NCBI GenBank assembly: GCA_015227615.1
Contig: JAALGZ010000008.1
Span: 1,514,478 to 1,578,477 of the forward strand
Source of the DNA: Labyrinthula sp. Ha
Taxonomy: Eukaryota; Sar; Bigyra; Labyrinthulida; Labyrinthulaceae
Length of the DNA stretch: 64,000 nucleotides
Direction: 5' to 3'
In this document: in pieces, positions 1-11,117 of the stretch
How the letters are laid out: each line of letters starts with the position of its first letter
Numbering within the stretch: position 1 is the stretch's first letter
The notes under the pieces: generated by a model
The model's database searches: none
Told to the model about the DNA's origin: nothing
The model's input: the letters and a program-made list of their open reading frames with translations, nothing else
Program-made: the position numbers and the translations under genes

Positions 1-1699
1 TCTGGGAGAAATGCAACGAAATTCGACCTAAATCGGATGTCAGCATTCACGTTGAACACAACTGAAGAAACAACACACATCATAAAGCCTAAAACAAAAG
101 GTCAGAAAGAAAAGCTACGGAAGAAGATCATTCAGTCTAGAATTGATCAGAAACCTTCCATTTACCGTGACACAGGAGGTCACCCAGACGAAGCATCTTA
201 CAAGAAAGCGGTCGAAAAAGAACTCAAAGCTTTGGAAGAACGAAAGGTTCTCAAAGTGATTAATCGCTCTGAACTTCCTGAAAATGCTTACGTTGGAAAA
301 TGCACGATGCTTGTGAAACAAAAACGCAATGGTAGTTTCAAAGCAAGATGTGTTTACAATGGAAGATCTCAGAAATTCAAAATTACACCTTACCGCAGTT
401 CTCCTACCTTAGATTACAACAGTCTTGCAGTTGCACTAGCAGTTGCGGCTCGAAGACAGTTCCATTTTAACTCTTTAGATGTTAGTACCGCATTCTTGTA
501 CGCGGATCTACCTGCTGGCACTACACTCTACTGTGAAATCCCTGATGGACATGAACTGAAACATGACAAGACTAAAGTAATGAAGATTGAGAAAGCGCTT
601 TACGGTCTGAAGGAAAGTCCCAAGCTTTGGTTTGACAATGTTTCTGCTAAAATTCAAAAACTTGGACTCAAACAAGCAATCTTTGACGAGTGTGTTTTCT
701 ACAAGAAAGATTTAATTACTTTACGTTGATGATGTACTGATGCTCGGTACAAAACAAGAAATTACAAACTTCTCAAAACAGTTTGGGAAAACTTACAAAA
801 TTACACTAGGAACACTAGATCAGAAAACAGACTTCTTAGGAGTTTACATTGAAAGAAAACCCAATGGAGACTACCAAATTGACCAAACCAAACACATTGA
901 GAAAATTTTAGAAAAATTCAAGGATTTCAAGACTAAAGACAAATTTACACCATTACCTTCTACTTTCGCTGAGGCTGTTAAGAACAATTCCAATGCTAAA
1001 AGCATTAAATTTCCGTACAGAGAATTGCTTGGATCTTTAATTTACTTACGACTTACAAGATTTGATTTACTCTACGCGTTACATGCGCTTAGTCAACTTT
1101 CTGAACACGTGACAAGTTTTGCAGTAAAGTCAATTCTCAACACATTAGGTTACATTAGTAAAACGAAACATCAAAAACGAATTTTTTACTCAGATCAATC
1201 AAATGGTGAAATTACACTTCTTGCCTTTTGTGATGCTGAATGGGCCTCTAACTCACTTAACAGAAAAAGTGTTAGTGGTAACTTCATTTACTTTGGTCAA
1301 TCGCTCATTACTGGCAGAAGTTCAAGACAAAGGACAGTTGCTACCTCTGCTGCCGGAGCTGAGCTGATTGAAATTTACAAGACAGCAAAACATTTGCAAG
1401 GAATCTACGGATTGTGCATGGATTTAGATTGCAAAGTCAAACTACCTTCAGTGATTCTTACAGATTCACTTAGTTCAACTAAAACCTTAGAAAAGACAGT
1501 TTCTCCAGAGCAAAAACACATGAGTGTTGCAATTCATTTCTTAAAAGGACTCATTCGTTCAGGAAAACTAAAGGTGATTTTCATCAAACGCGAATTCAAC
1601 ATTGCTGATCTTCAAACGAAACAGAATCCAAGAGCTGAGTTTGAAAAACTTTGGAACATGACTCATTCAAGGATGAAGTGGCAGCATTTGAAGATCTAA
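1..1699 (+). pseudogene. Copia pol fragment: reverse transcriptase and RNase H, frameshifted at the active site
   Basis: Reverse transcriptase and RNase H part of a Copia polyprotein, which would copy element RNA into DNA in a cytoplasmic particle. Visible motifs are LDVSTAFLYADL and KALYGLKESPKLWF (RT), then FCDAEWAS, a TDS motif and the C-terminal IKREFNIADLQTKQNP (RNase H and tail). The frame from the left edge runs to about 729. A second frame, starting at about 740, runs to the stop at 1699. Compared with the copy at 58.6 kb, one 5-bp unit of a TTTAC tandem repeat is missing near 715-727, exactly where the YVDD catalytic motif is encoded. The copy is therefore dead unless complemented in trans. 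Gag, protease and most of integrase lie outside the window. Confidence 0.95.
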
Positions 1700-1709
1700 A
1701 AAGACCGCA

Positions 1710-2012
1710 TGGAGTCAGACACTAAGCAGTCGAGTGTACGACTCTCTCCATACTGACTGTTTACACTTTACATAATTATAATACAATATTACATTACTGC
1801 ACAATTGGTGCAACTTTACATAATACATTTTTACTAATACATAAGCACCGGAAACAACAGATAGTAAAACCTCAATATCTCAACAACTACTGGGAGTTAG
1901 AAGACGTTACTTATATCATCTTAAAGCTGTTTTCAAGCTCTTTCAGTTAATTTAATTTAATATACTTATCCTCATACACATATAGAAGATACGGACAATT
2001 ACTTGTCTAACT
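1710..2012 (+). repeat. Copia LTR (3' LTR of element 1), 303 bp
   Basis: It begins TGGAGTCAGAC shortly after the pol stop codon and ends GTCTAACT. Two other copies of the same 303-bp length lie at 57341-57643 and 62105-62407 on the other strand. All three are followed by different sequence directly after CTAACT, which fixes the 3' boundary. The 5' boundary is inferred from the TG dinucleotide and from the imperfect inverted match AGTCAGAC / GTCTAACT. The termini TG..CT are non-canonical. Confidence 0.85.
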
Positions 2013-4525
2013 ATTATTCATTTTATTAAGAAATTAAAGGCTTAAATTATACTAATTTCCTGAAATATATCAGCTAAAAATTCGTGAATAAAAATCTGTT
2101 TCTTCTTTTATCCGATAGATTTGTATTTCAGCACCTCTTCTCACAACAAAACCAAAGTTATCAAATACATCAAAGCAAAATAATTTCATGGAACAGCACA
2201 CAACTAGGCTTTAAGTTGTGCACTCAACGTTAGTATTCTGCCGCTCAAAATCACCATTGGCGCTCTTTTCGTTTTTTATTTTGTAGTTCACACAAGTTAT
2301 ATTTCCTTATTCTTTAATAACAGTGTTCGATTTTGACTTCAAGTAGGAGCACAAGTAGACTTTGGTGATTATCTCAGAAGGCTAGGACATGAAATTTAAA
2401 AATCAATTTAAGAATATGACGCTAGTTACTATTTACTTAGATTTCTGGGTGGTAACTATAACTTACAGTTCTTAATGTTGATGAAGTGATATTTAAAATT
2501 TTACTTTGTTGAAGCCTGGTTAGATCTCGTTGACATACTAACAAAACCGCACGATAAGCTAACGACAGTAAACTTGTGCATTTGATATAGTAAATGATTT
2601 TGCTACGAATGTTAATTTATCGTGGGTCAACGCACTAATGTTCCCTTCTTCCCAATTGATTGGTTTCTGGAGAATAATAAATCTTCACCCACGAAACAAA
2701 TCTCCTGGACCAACTAAAGTTTAAGAAATACAGAATATAACGCGTGGGCCAATAGGACAAAAAATATGTTTAGAGTGGGAGAATGTAGACACTGTAATTC
2801 CCGATTACTTTGCCACTATTGTTGACAAACACCATACTACCTTTCATGCATAAATCCGGAAAAAAACGAAAATATTACGTTTTTTTTGTGAAACCAGAAC
2901 AGATATTCTCGTTAAATTCTCCGAATGATTTGTGTACCAATTGAAAGATGGTTATGAGCCTTTAGTCTGTTGTTAAAGTTAATAAAAAATATTTGTGTGT
3001 AGGAATACAAACGCACACTTAACTGAGATTTGTTTATTGCAACAACTAACATAGATCTAGCCAAGTCAAAGTGACTAAAGGTGTATTTGCTTCTGTTATC
3101 CCAAATTAATTCAAGGTTTGATTTCTTCTCTTACGCTTATGAAAGTAATAAGTTTAAGAGTTCTAACTCTTCTCTATAAGACTTATAGAGTGACCTGGCT
3201 CTTTTATATTTGGTTCTGCTGAGATTTAGCACTAAACATGATTTTTGCTCGTTAACTCTAGAATATATGGACCCGTTACCGAATCAAACACAAGACGAAT
3301 ATTACGGTTTATATACTACCAGATTTTACTCTGCTTCACGCATAACCTATGCTTGATGATACTCTGGATTTCTTCTCATGGTTTTAAACTAGCTTGAGTT
3401 CTTTTTCGACAACTTCAAACCTCTTTATTTTTGCTCGTTTCTTTTTTATGTGGGAGGCTTGAGTGATCCACAAAAGTCCGACATAGAAGGATATACCGCT
3501 AGAGAGTTACTTTGTACCCTAACTACAAGGTTACTGTGCACCTATGATGATTAATCTACACATTACTACAAAGCTGTTTATATACTAATTAACAATGATA
3601 ATAATTTCCAAACTAATTTCTTCCTATTCTTTGTTCCTACAAACTATTTTTATATAGGTCTAAATTTCAAGTTCTCAATATTGTGACTAGTAGGAGTTCA
3701 GTCTCGACTATTTCAAGGTTAATTCTGAGAACAACTTAGTTGAACCTAAAAATCTAAAGCTGTGGTTAGTTCGGACGCTCCTCTAACTTCATTAAACAAT
3801 GCTAAACAAGACCAATCGGTACTCATACCTTCAGTTTGCAACATTTCTTTTGAGTGTATTGTCACCAGGTATGTTCATTTCAAAAATACTTGTCATTTAT
3901 GAGCATCATTCTTCTGAATTTCTGGGATGTTTAAAATGAAATTCTTATTTATGAAATTTAGGTAGAACACTTCAAAACTAGAAAGAGCTTGCCCTTAGAC
4001 CTTGAATTATCCATTCGTTAGATTGGTGATTCTTGTTGGGCTCTAGTTAAGCCTTTCCTGAGAGAGTTCACGAATTTAAGTTGAGAGAAACTGCATATTG
4101 GGTTTAATTAAAAAAAATAAACTTCTAAAAAATATTTAAAAGAGAATAATACATATATATTTGTTTCTGGGGTTTTCTAGAGTAAAAATTTCTAGTACAA
4201 TACAAAGTTTTTATCTGTTGCGATTATGGCGCTTTTGTGAGGCTATTTGACATATTAAATGCAAATCCAGCACCACCTTGTTAGGTAATCAAGACATAGT
4301 TCCTGAAGAAATCATGAAAGGATAGAGTAACACAAGACTTTTCTTTTTTGGCTTTACTTTTCTAATCATTATGGTTTACTTTCTACTAACTAGGGAGTTG
4401 TTGTACATTATCAACGTCATATTAACCCCAACAAAGCAATAAGTTCCAAGATGTTAATTGAAAGAAGTCTACGATCTTAGAGTGAGTAAGCTTGGTTATC
4501 TTAGCTCACCCTTGATTTTCTGCAA
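2013..4525. other. No gene recognised
   Basis: AT-rich sequence with frequent stops in every frame. I see no long reading frame, no recognisable protein motif and no RNA gene. Confidence 0.6.
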
Positions 4526-5079
4526 GAGAAAGAAAATCCTGGGATAAAGTCTTAAATATCAGTGGAAGCAGAGTTGGAGCTATTTAAAATTTATTCATTG
4601 ACAAAAGATACGAGTTTTCATAAAGAATCCAGATTAAACTCTAGACTTACATAATATAGATATAAAAAGCTAATATTTATTGTGTCTAATGGCATTTAGA
4701 GATGAGGCAGATTCTTCTGATTCTTCAATGGTATCACTTTCTTCTTCGTACTCTTTTGTGTTTTCACCTAATAAATCAGCACAACAATCAACTGTCACAC
4801 CACCTAATACACCTGAAACACAATCAGCTGTGAATGCCATATCTGATGAGCTATGCCTTCTAATTCCCTGCTGTGCAAAGTCAGCAACTGTTATAAATTT
4901 AAATTTGAATCTATCAGCTTCATCCACTTGCTCACCTCCATCATTAGTGTTTATCGAAACAATACAACTACATGCAGTGCAAATTTTTTCTTTTTCAAAA
5001 TCACATAAAGCAAATTCATCTTCACAAACTAAAGGTTCATATTCTGGAACTATTTCAATACCTTGTTCTTCTCTTTCAT
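4526..5079. repeat. Direct repeat copy 1 (3' module of surface-protein gene)
   Basis: These 554 bp are repeated at 6696-7288 in the same orientation with only a few substitutions, apart from one block. That block is 30 bp here (4832-4861) and 69 bp in the other copy, with mostly unrelated sequence. The repeat covers the C-terminal coding part and the 3' flank of two genes, and stops sharply at the codons for EREEQGIEIV. Confidence 0.93.
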
Positions 5080-5308
5080 CAACTTTTTTTATGCCTTTAT
5101 CAAGCAGAATAAAATAAGAAGATATTTCAACTATCACCAAAAATATATTAAATAAAACAAGATAAAACTTTTGTTTTTTTTCTTTATTTTTTTGTTTTTG
5201 AACCAAATAGTTTTGTCTTATTTGAAGTTCTTGTTCTCTATCTTTAATAAACCAACGAGGAGTATATTCTTCAGAAGTTGTATTATTTATTTGTAACTGA
5301 ATGTTCAT
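4670..5308 (-). CDS. Single-pass membrane protein with Cys-rich acidic C-terminal module (family member 1)
   Basis: 212 residues, function unknown. A polar, Lys/Arg/Gln-rich N-terminal segment (1-47) is followed by one hydrophobic helix (about 48-69). An acidic region follows with C95 and C102, then a C-x2-C-x-C cluster (110-115), a later C163 and a CC pair (175-176), and a Glu-rich tail. With no cleavable signal peptide visible, I infer a signal anchor with the Cys-rich part outside the cytoplasm. The helix and its flanks resemble the proteins at 37686 and 39511, whereas the C-terminal half is nearly identical to the gene at 6840. The ATG at 5308 is the first in frame. AATAAA lies inside the last codons (CACAATAAATATTAG) and may serve as the polyadenylation signal. 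No close known family is recognised. Confidence 0.75.
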   Translation of the reverse strand: MNIQLQINNTTSEEYTPRWFIKDREQELQIRQNYLVQKQKNKEKKQKFYLVLFNIFLVIVEISSYFILLDKGIKKVDEREEQGIEIVPEYEPLVCEDEFALCDFEKEKICTACSCIVSINTNDGGEQVDEADRFKFKFITVADFAQQGIRRHSSSDMAFTADCVSGVLGGVTVDCCADLLGENTKEYEEESDTIEESEESASSLNAIRHNKY

Positions 5309-6695
5309 AATTATTTTTATTAAGTACTTTTAATTTTTTTCTATCTTTTCTTTTCTTTTCTTTTATTAAATATTTTTTGGTATTATTGGTTCAAAATTTA
5401 ATGATCTATTAATAATTATTACTATTTAATAAAATAATTCAGTTCATTTATACTTAATATACACATAATATATAATATTAATATTATATCTTGAATTATT
5501 TTTATATAATTGTTTCAAAAGTTCTTTCTTAATATGTATTCAGAAAAATTAAGTTATTATCTTAGTTTTCTCTAGAACTACCTCATACATTCAAAAAGTC
5601 ATTTTTATTCATACGAATCAAAAATATGTTCCAGAGGAGTTCAGTTATCTGAGAGTTTTGGTTTTATTATATCTCTACCAAAAGTCTCATCAACGCAAGA
5701 CCTGTATTAACCAGAAAAACTTGAAATCCTCTTTATGACAATTTCTTTTCGCCCATTTCTGTTGCCTCTATATTAACACTGGAAACAAAGAAGTCTTTCA
5801 TTATGTAATCATTATGCAATTTTCAAAGAAACAAATTTTCCTACTTTCTCATAAGAAAGGCAACATAGGCCATATTAACTTCTACTTTTTCTTACTAACA
5901 GTTTCTATTTAGGTCACTGTAATCAAATAGTGGAGAATTTAAAACTAAGAAAACAAGGAACAGGAAATCTACTAGATTTTATAATTTTAAAAATTTATGA
6001 TGGTCTAAAAATTTATTTGTTATTCACTTTTTGAATAATAGAAATATAAAGCCATTCACCAATATTTGTCCTTAACATAGCAGCAGCTGAACGAAATCTT
6101 TTCAAAATTAACTATTGCGCCAAAAAATTGTTTCCATAATTCTACTGTCAAGTCTCTATACTTAAAATTCTTCAGCTGAAACTTAATTTTCTTTTCAGCA
6201 AGAAATTTTATTTACCAGTTAAATGATCATGATTTTACATGTTGATAGTTCTAAAGGCAGTTTGCTGGTCATGAATCCAATGAGATTAAAGTTTCTCTTA
6301 ACTGTAGAAACAGGTTCAAGCAATAAATTATCATTTTCCTTTATTATATTCTTCCTGAAATCTGCTGAGTTACCCCGAGGATTTATATCTGCGATGGGGA
6401 ATCCAAATATATTAAGTAGGTTCATAGAAGCAAGTTTGAGAAATAATTTTGAATGCATTAGGAAAAGCGACTAAATATTATTTCTATCTATTCAACTGCA
6501 TTGCTTTTTCCTTAGGTTATTCATGAACTCTACTTTCTTTGACCATTCTTATTAACTAAGTTTTTCAATGATGAGAACAAGAGTGATAATTCTTGCTTTC
6601 CATTTTGTGGTGTAATAAACTTGTTTCTCTTTTTTCGATTATGAACTTATTTTGAGAACTCTTGAAAATGATTACCAAAGGCTACAGTACTACAT
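5309..6695. other. Spacer between the paired surface-protein genes; no gene recognised
   Basis: AT-rich, with TTTCTTTT runs just upstream of the gene ending at 5308. Short frames near 6219-6474 are open on both strands but show no recognisable motif, and I do not call them genes. Confidence 0.55.
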
Positions 6696-7288
6696 GAGAA
6701 AGAAAATCCTGGGATAAAGTCTTAAATATCAGTGGAAGCAGAGTTGAAGCTATTTAAAATTTATTCATTGACAAAAGATACGAGTTTTCATAAAGAATCC
6801 AGATTAAACTCTAGACTTACATAATATAGATATAAAAAGCTAATATTTATTGTGTCTAATGGCATTTAGAGATGAGGCAGATTCTTCTGATTCTTCAATG
6901 GTATCACTTTCTTCTTCGTACTCTTTTGTGTTTTCACCCAATAAATCAGCACAACAATCAACTGTCACACCACCTAATACACCTGAAACACAATCAGCTG
7001 TAGATCTATCATCAACACACACAAGACAAGTATCTGATGATAATATAGTTTCTCTTGCTACTGTGGCGTTAATTCCCTGCGGTGCAAAGTCAGCAACTGT
7101 TATAAATTTAAATTTGAATCTATCAGCTTCATCCACTTGCTCACCTCCATCATTAGTGTTTATCGAAACAATACAACTACATGCAGTGCAAATTTTTTCT
7201 TTTTCAAAATCACATAAAGCAAATTCATCTTCACAAACTAAAGGTTCATATTCTGGAACTATTTCAATACCTTGTTCTTCTCTTTCAT
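6696..7288. repeat. Direct repeat copy 2 (3' module of surface-protein gene)
   Basis: 593 bp matching 4526-5079 at a constant offset of 2170 on the 3' flank side. The length difference of 39 bp (13 codons) falls entirely in the variable block 7002-7070. Upstream of 7288 the two genes are unrelated in sequence. Confidence 0.93.
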
Positions 7289-7809
7289 TCTCTTTTTCAT
7301 GCTCAGCTGAAACCAAAACAACTATTGGAACAACAATCAAAACCAATAATAGAATAATAGGTATCAAATATTTCAACATTCTTTTTCTCTTTTCTTGTCT
7401 CTGCATAGCATCATATATTCTTTGTGGTTCTTTAGAAACTTCTATCTTTTCTCCATTTCTAGCTAACTCTTCATCCCTTCTATTTATCTCTCTAGCATAT
7501 TGTTGAAATTGAGGACCTGCTTTATATTCTTGAATTGCTTTTTTTCTCGCATCAGAAAGTGTTGTTGAATTTTCTAAGCTTTATTATAAAACATATAAAA
7601 ATACGAGTATGAATAGTTGCAAGAGACGCATGGGAATCATAAGGTGTACCAAGTATTTTAGTTGAATCACTTTCTTCACTATATCCAGAAGCAAAACTAG
7701 CTGCAATAGAATAGTGTTTTGGAACAGACTGTTCTTCATCCGTTGTGGTATTTCCACCGCTGTTTGGTTTCATAGTTTGTTCTGGTTGTTTTGATGAAGG
7801 GGGTTCCAT
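6840..7809 (-). CDS. Single-pass membrane protein with Cys-rich acidic C-terminal module (family member 2), one 31-nt intron
   Basis: Two exons: 7605-7809 and 6840-7573. Removing the 31-nt GT..AG intron at 7574-7604 gives one 312-residue frame starting at the ATG at 7809. Residues 1 to about 130 are polar (Ser/Thr/Pro-rich first, then charged and probably helical). One long hydrophobic helix at about 134-158 is followed by an acidic region and the same C-x2-C-x-C...CC module as the gene at 4670. The variable block here is 13 codons longer and adds two more cysteines (TCLVC). The N-terminus and helix are unrelated to member 1, so the two genes are chimeras around a shared module. Function is unknown. 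A start at the internal ATG at 7406 is the alternative, but it would discard a clean in-frame exon. Confidence 0.75.
7574..7604 (-). other. Candidate 31-nt spliceosomal intron
   Basis: On the - strand it starts GTATTTTTAT and ends AAAGCTTAG. It contains in-frame stops (TAATAA) and its length is not a multiple of three. Excision joins the frame of the upstream exon in phase 1 to the downstream frame with no stop. It resembles the 32-nt candidate in TSR1 (GTATAG...CTTATAG). Confidence 0.7.
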
Positions 7810-8602
7810 ATTTTCTAAAATTTTGAATACGTGTTCTATTAGAAATATATACTTTTTTATATTTAATTCTATAGATTGGTTTTTCTTATGCAATTGTTTT
7901 ACGAAATGCGACTGATACTTTTCTATTCTATTCTTATTTCACAATTATTACGGGAAATTATTATTTGGTACATAATATACAGTACAATATAGAAGACCCA
8001 TTTGTTAACTCTATAATAACATATATATATATACTTGGTAGATACATTTAACAAAGTTATAATAATTCAATTAACATTTTATGTCTATTATCTAATATGA
8101 CATTACTGGACATATGTAATAGAAATAATGATATATACTTCCGTCTAGTATTTATACCTAGGTAGTCTATTTCCTTTAATAGACCTTTACTATATTATTT
8201 GGTTGCTCTTCAAAAGAAAGTTTTCGTAATAGGTTTAGAGTGAAACATTGTACTAATTGCGAAAACATAAAGTTTGGTGTTAAGAAAAGGCAAAGCTTTG
8301 GTGCTAATAGAGTACTACTGCAAGCAAAGAACTGAAGACTGTACTCATACTTGTACCTGGAAACTTGTGGGGTTTAAGGAGCCTTGACAAGAGCGTGTTA
8401 TTTCTTCGAAGAGTAATCTCTTGAATAGCTTCAGAAGAACTTTGTTTAACTTCTCTCCGTAACGTTTCTCCAGTATTCAAGTTTGAATTAGTTCATATAG
8501 TTTTCAGATAGCAAGTGATAACTCTTGCGGTTATTAGTTCTAATAGTATTATTTCTAGAATCACTTGCTTCGAAATAACCAAAACAAAATAAACTAATAA
8601 AA
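7810..8602. other. No gene recognised
   Basis: AT-rich spacer with ATATAT runs near 8020. No supported coding or RNA feature. Confidence 0.55.
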
Positions 8603-8866
8603 ATGGCTGCTCACCCCAATGGGAAATAAATTCTTGCCGCTGAGGCGGCTGAAAAGTTCCGTTTTCCAGTCGAGCTTGATCATGTGTTTGTAACAGGTAA
8701 AGACGAAGAAAAAAGACTCATGCAAGGTTGGAAAAGGACTAAGTTGTCAAAACTGAGGGAGTTTTTTGTTTTAATGGAATCTTATAGCTTCTTATTTACG
8801 CCTGTTGTTATATCTACATTTTTTTATGCATTAATTATACTATATTACCACGATTTGGTTAGCTAA
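8603..8866 (+). pseudogene. Possible gene remnant with an early nonsense codon
   Basis: An ATG in good context (AAAATGGCT) opens a frame of eight codons (MAAHPNGK), followed by TAA at 8627. The same frame then continues open for about 79 codons with protein-like composition (AAEKFRFPVELDHVFVTGKD) before turning hydrophobic and AT-rich. GC content at 8600-8760 is clearly above its surroundings. I read this as the 5' end of a broken gene. I do not recognise the family, and a chance open frame is possible. Confidence 0.35.
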
Positions 8867-11117
8867 TAGCCTTAACCCGAGAAGACAGGCCTCGTTTCGT
8901 AAGGCGTTATTTCGCATGAGGTTAGTTCTTTTTCGTAGGAGGTTGAAACAGGATTTTAATGGCAAGCGTTTTGCTTTTCCAAGTACCGTACTATTGAAGT
9001 CTTTTTTTTCTACCGTTTCCCATACCCTGTAGCTTCTGTTGTAAACTCTATGAAAAAGGTCCATTTATTTAAGTTTATTTAAAGGTTAGTTTCCCTTGAA
9101 TGAACAATAGATATCTAGCTGACTAACTAAACCAAGAGCTATAATACTAAGAAAGGTCTAAGTAAAATATATATTAGACAGCCTCGCATAGTCAAATGAA
9201 GAAGAAAAACAGGTTTCACACACGGCCAAAAAAGAAACTTTCTAGATATTTATTATCGAAACTTCGTATCTCTATGAGAATGTAAAACTTCCTAAAGCAA
9301 CGGAACCATATATCAAATACTTACCGAAATCAATACATGTTGCTGAGATTCTTTTTCTGTTCCAATTAATAAAGTGTTAATCCCACGTCCTTGTTATCAT
9401 GGCCGAAACTTGAAATTATCAAAATCAGATCCGCAGGAACGAATATTGCATAAATCTTCTGTCTTGCTTTTTGAAAGAATATTTGAAAATTTCTTTTAAA
9501 TCCTTCTTTTCTGCACGGAATAAGTACTAATATATGTACTGAAATTCTTCATTATGAAACTGGAGCATCAATTTACTGAGAATAAGGCACTACCTGCCGC
9601 ATGATTTTATAACACAAACTTACTTATCTCCATCTTGGACCGATAACTAAAACTATATATAAAAGAAGTTAGCTCCTTATTACACAGGTTACTGGTTGAA
9701 GTTTCTGAATTGTTTATTTTGTACTTTCATTTGCAAAACTTGTAGTGGAAGGTACAAAAAAAACTTAGAAGGGTACATCTGCTTACAAGAAGAACTTAGA
9801 AGCTCCAGGGCAGTACTAAAACTTAACCATTTGAGCTCAACTGGACAGGGCATCAGTTCTAGAGAAATCCGTTCTCAGTAGCAGGACGTGTGGACAAATC
9901 ACGGTGGATAGGCTGTGTTTGGACTGTGTTCCAGGGGTCCTGCTCAGATATGAGGATAGAACAACGAAGTAGATAAATTTAAGTATTTAGTGTGAAAGAA
10001 AAAATGCTAAGTGGAATGCACGTACTACTTGAGCTTAGATTACTACCCTTAATACTATTAGCAGCCTACACTCATTCTGTTCACTTAAACATTACTCCAT
10101 TAATATACTCAGATTAAGAATTCTTAAGATGAATTAGTTCTCATGAGTCAATAATTGTACAAACTTAGAAAAAATATATCACAAGACACCTTGTCTTAAG
10201 GAATTTTAGTACTAGTTCCGTACAAGTACAACTCACTTAAAAAATATTTAGGCTAAGTTCAGGTTAAATAGCCATAACCTTGTAACTAAATTTAAAATGA
10301 AAAAGTTCGCAAGACAAATCGAAACGAATATCTCTTAACACGCATGATCTTTAGATTAATATAATGGTTGATTGACATCCCAATACTTGTGTACTACTTC
10401 AGCAGCATATGCGAAGAACCCGTAGTCATAGGGGAAAAATTTGAAGAGGATGAACAACAGGCAGGCAAAATTTCATGGCTTAAGTTTAGGACTGTGACCT
10501 TAAAATTTCATCTGTCTTTTAAACTAATTGCACTACTACTGGTCCTAGTCAGGCAGCCAGGTTACAGAATGCTGTTTTCTCGGGCTTTCTTTTACATTTA
10601 ATAGATTTCATGCTAGAAAGAATTTGTTTTAGAAGCTAATGCAGCCAATTTCAAGAAAATTATGAAGAATGTTGAGTGAATCTTCGCACAAGAAAAGGAG
10701 GTGCGAGTTTTCGGGTACACAGTTTTTTAAGGAATTAATTATTATCATCCCGCTTGAGAATTATTGGCACTACCAATGAGGAGCCCTGATGCTATAAAAA
10801 TTTATTTGGGGTTCTAATCTCATTTCACTGACTATGGATTTGAAATCACAGATGTTACTATAGGTGAAAGATGAGATTAAGTGTCTCCTTAAGAATACCT
10901 TTTTTCCCATCTTAAGCATTCTTTTTTGTTAATCAGCTTTAAGTCAGAGGTAACAAACGCCATTTCTCTTAGTTTGTAGCTATAGCAGTAATATCTAAAT
11001 CAGGGTAAATGACATGGCACGGTGAAATTAAAAAATAAAGCTTCAATAAGGTTTAAAATATTTAATTCCATCAGGACAAACAAAAAATACGAGCCTCTAA
11101 AAAAATACATGATATCC
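8867..11117. other. No gene recognised; isolated higher-GC islands
   Basis: Mostly AT-rich with stops in all frames. Stretches near 9770-9960 and 10400-10600 have more balanced composition and short open frames (for example + strand to 9881 and to 10601). They could be remnants of old coding sequence, but no motif is recognisable. Confidence 0.45.

Larger units (their letters stand above)
1..2012 (+). mobile_element. Copia LTR retrotransposon, 3' part (element 1)
   Basis: This is the 3' end of a Ty1/Copia-type element that starts outside the window. It holds the end of the integrase region, reverse transcriptase, RNase H and one LTR. The coding part is almost identical to the elements on the - strand at 57.3-64.0 kb, so it belongs to the same family. 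Its LTR differs from theirs at roughly nine positions, so it is probably an older insertion. Unique sequence follows at 2013. Confidence 0.95.

Noticed and set aside
4680-7506. Ser/Thr-rich + strand frames opposite the surface-protein genes
   Set aside because: The - strand frames have the family pattern, membrane helices and a clean intron, so the + strand frames are shadows.
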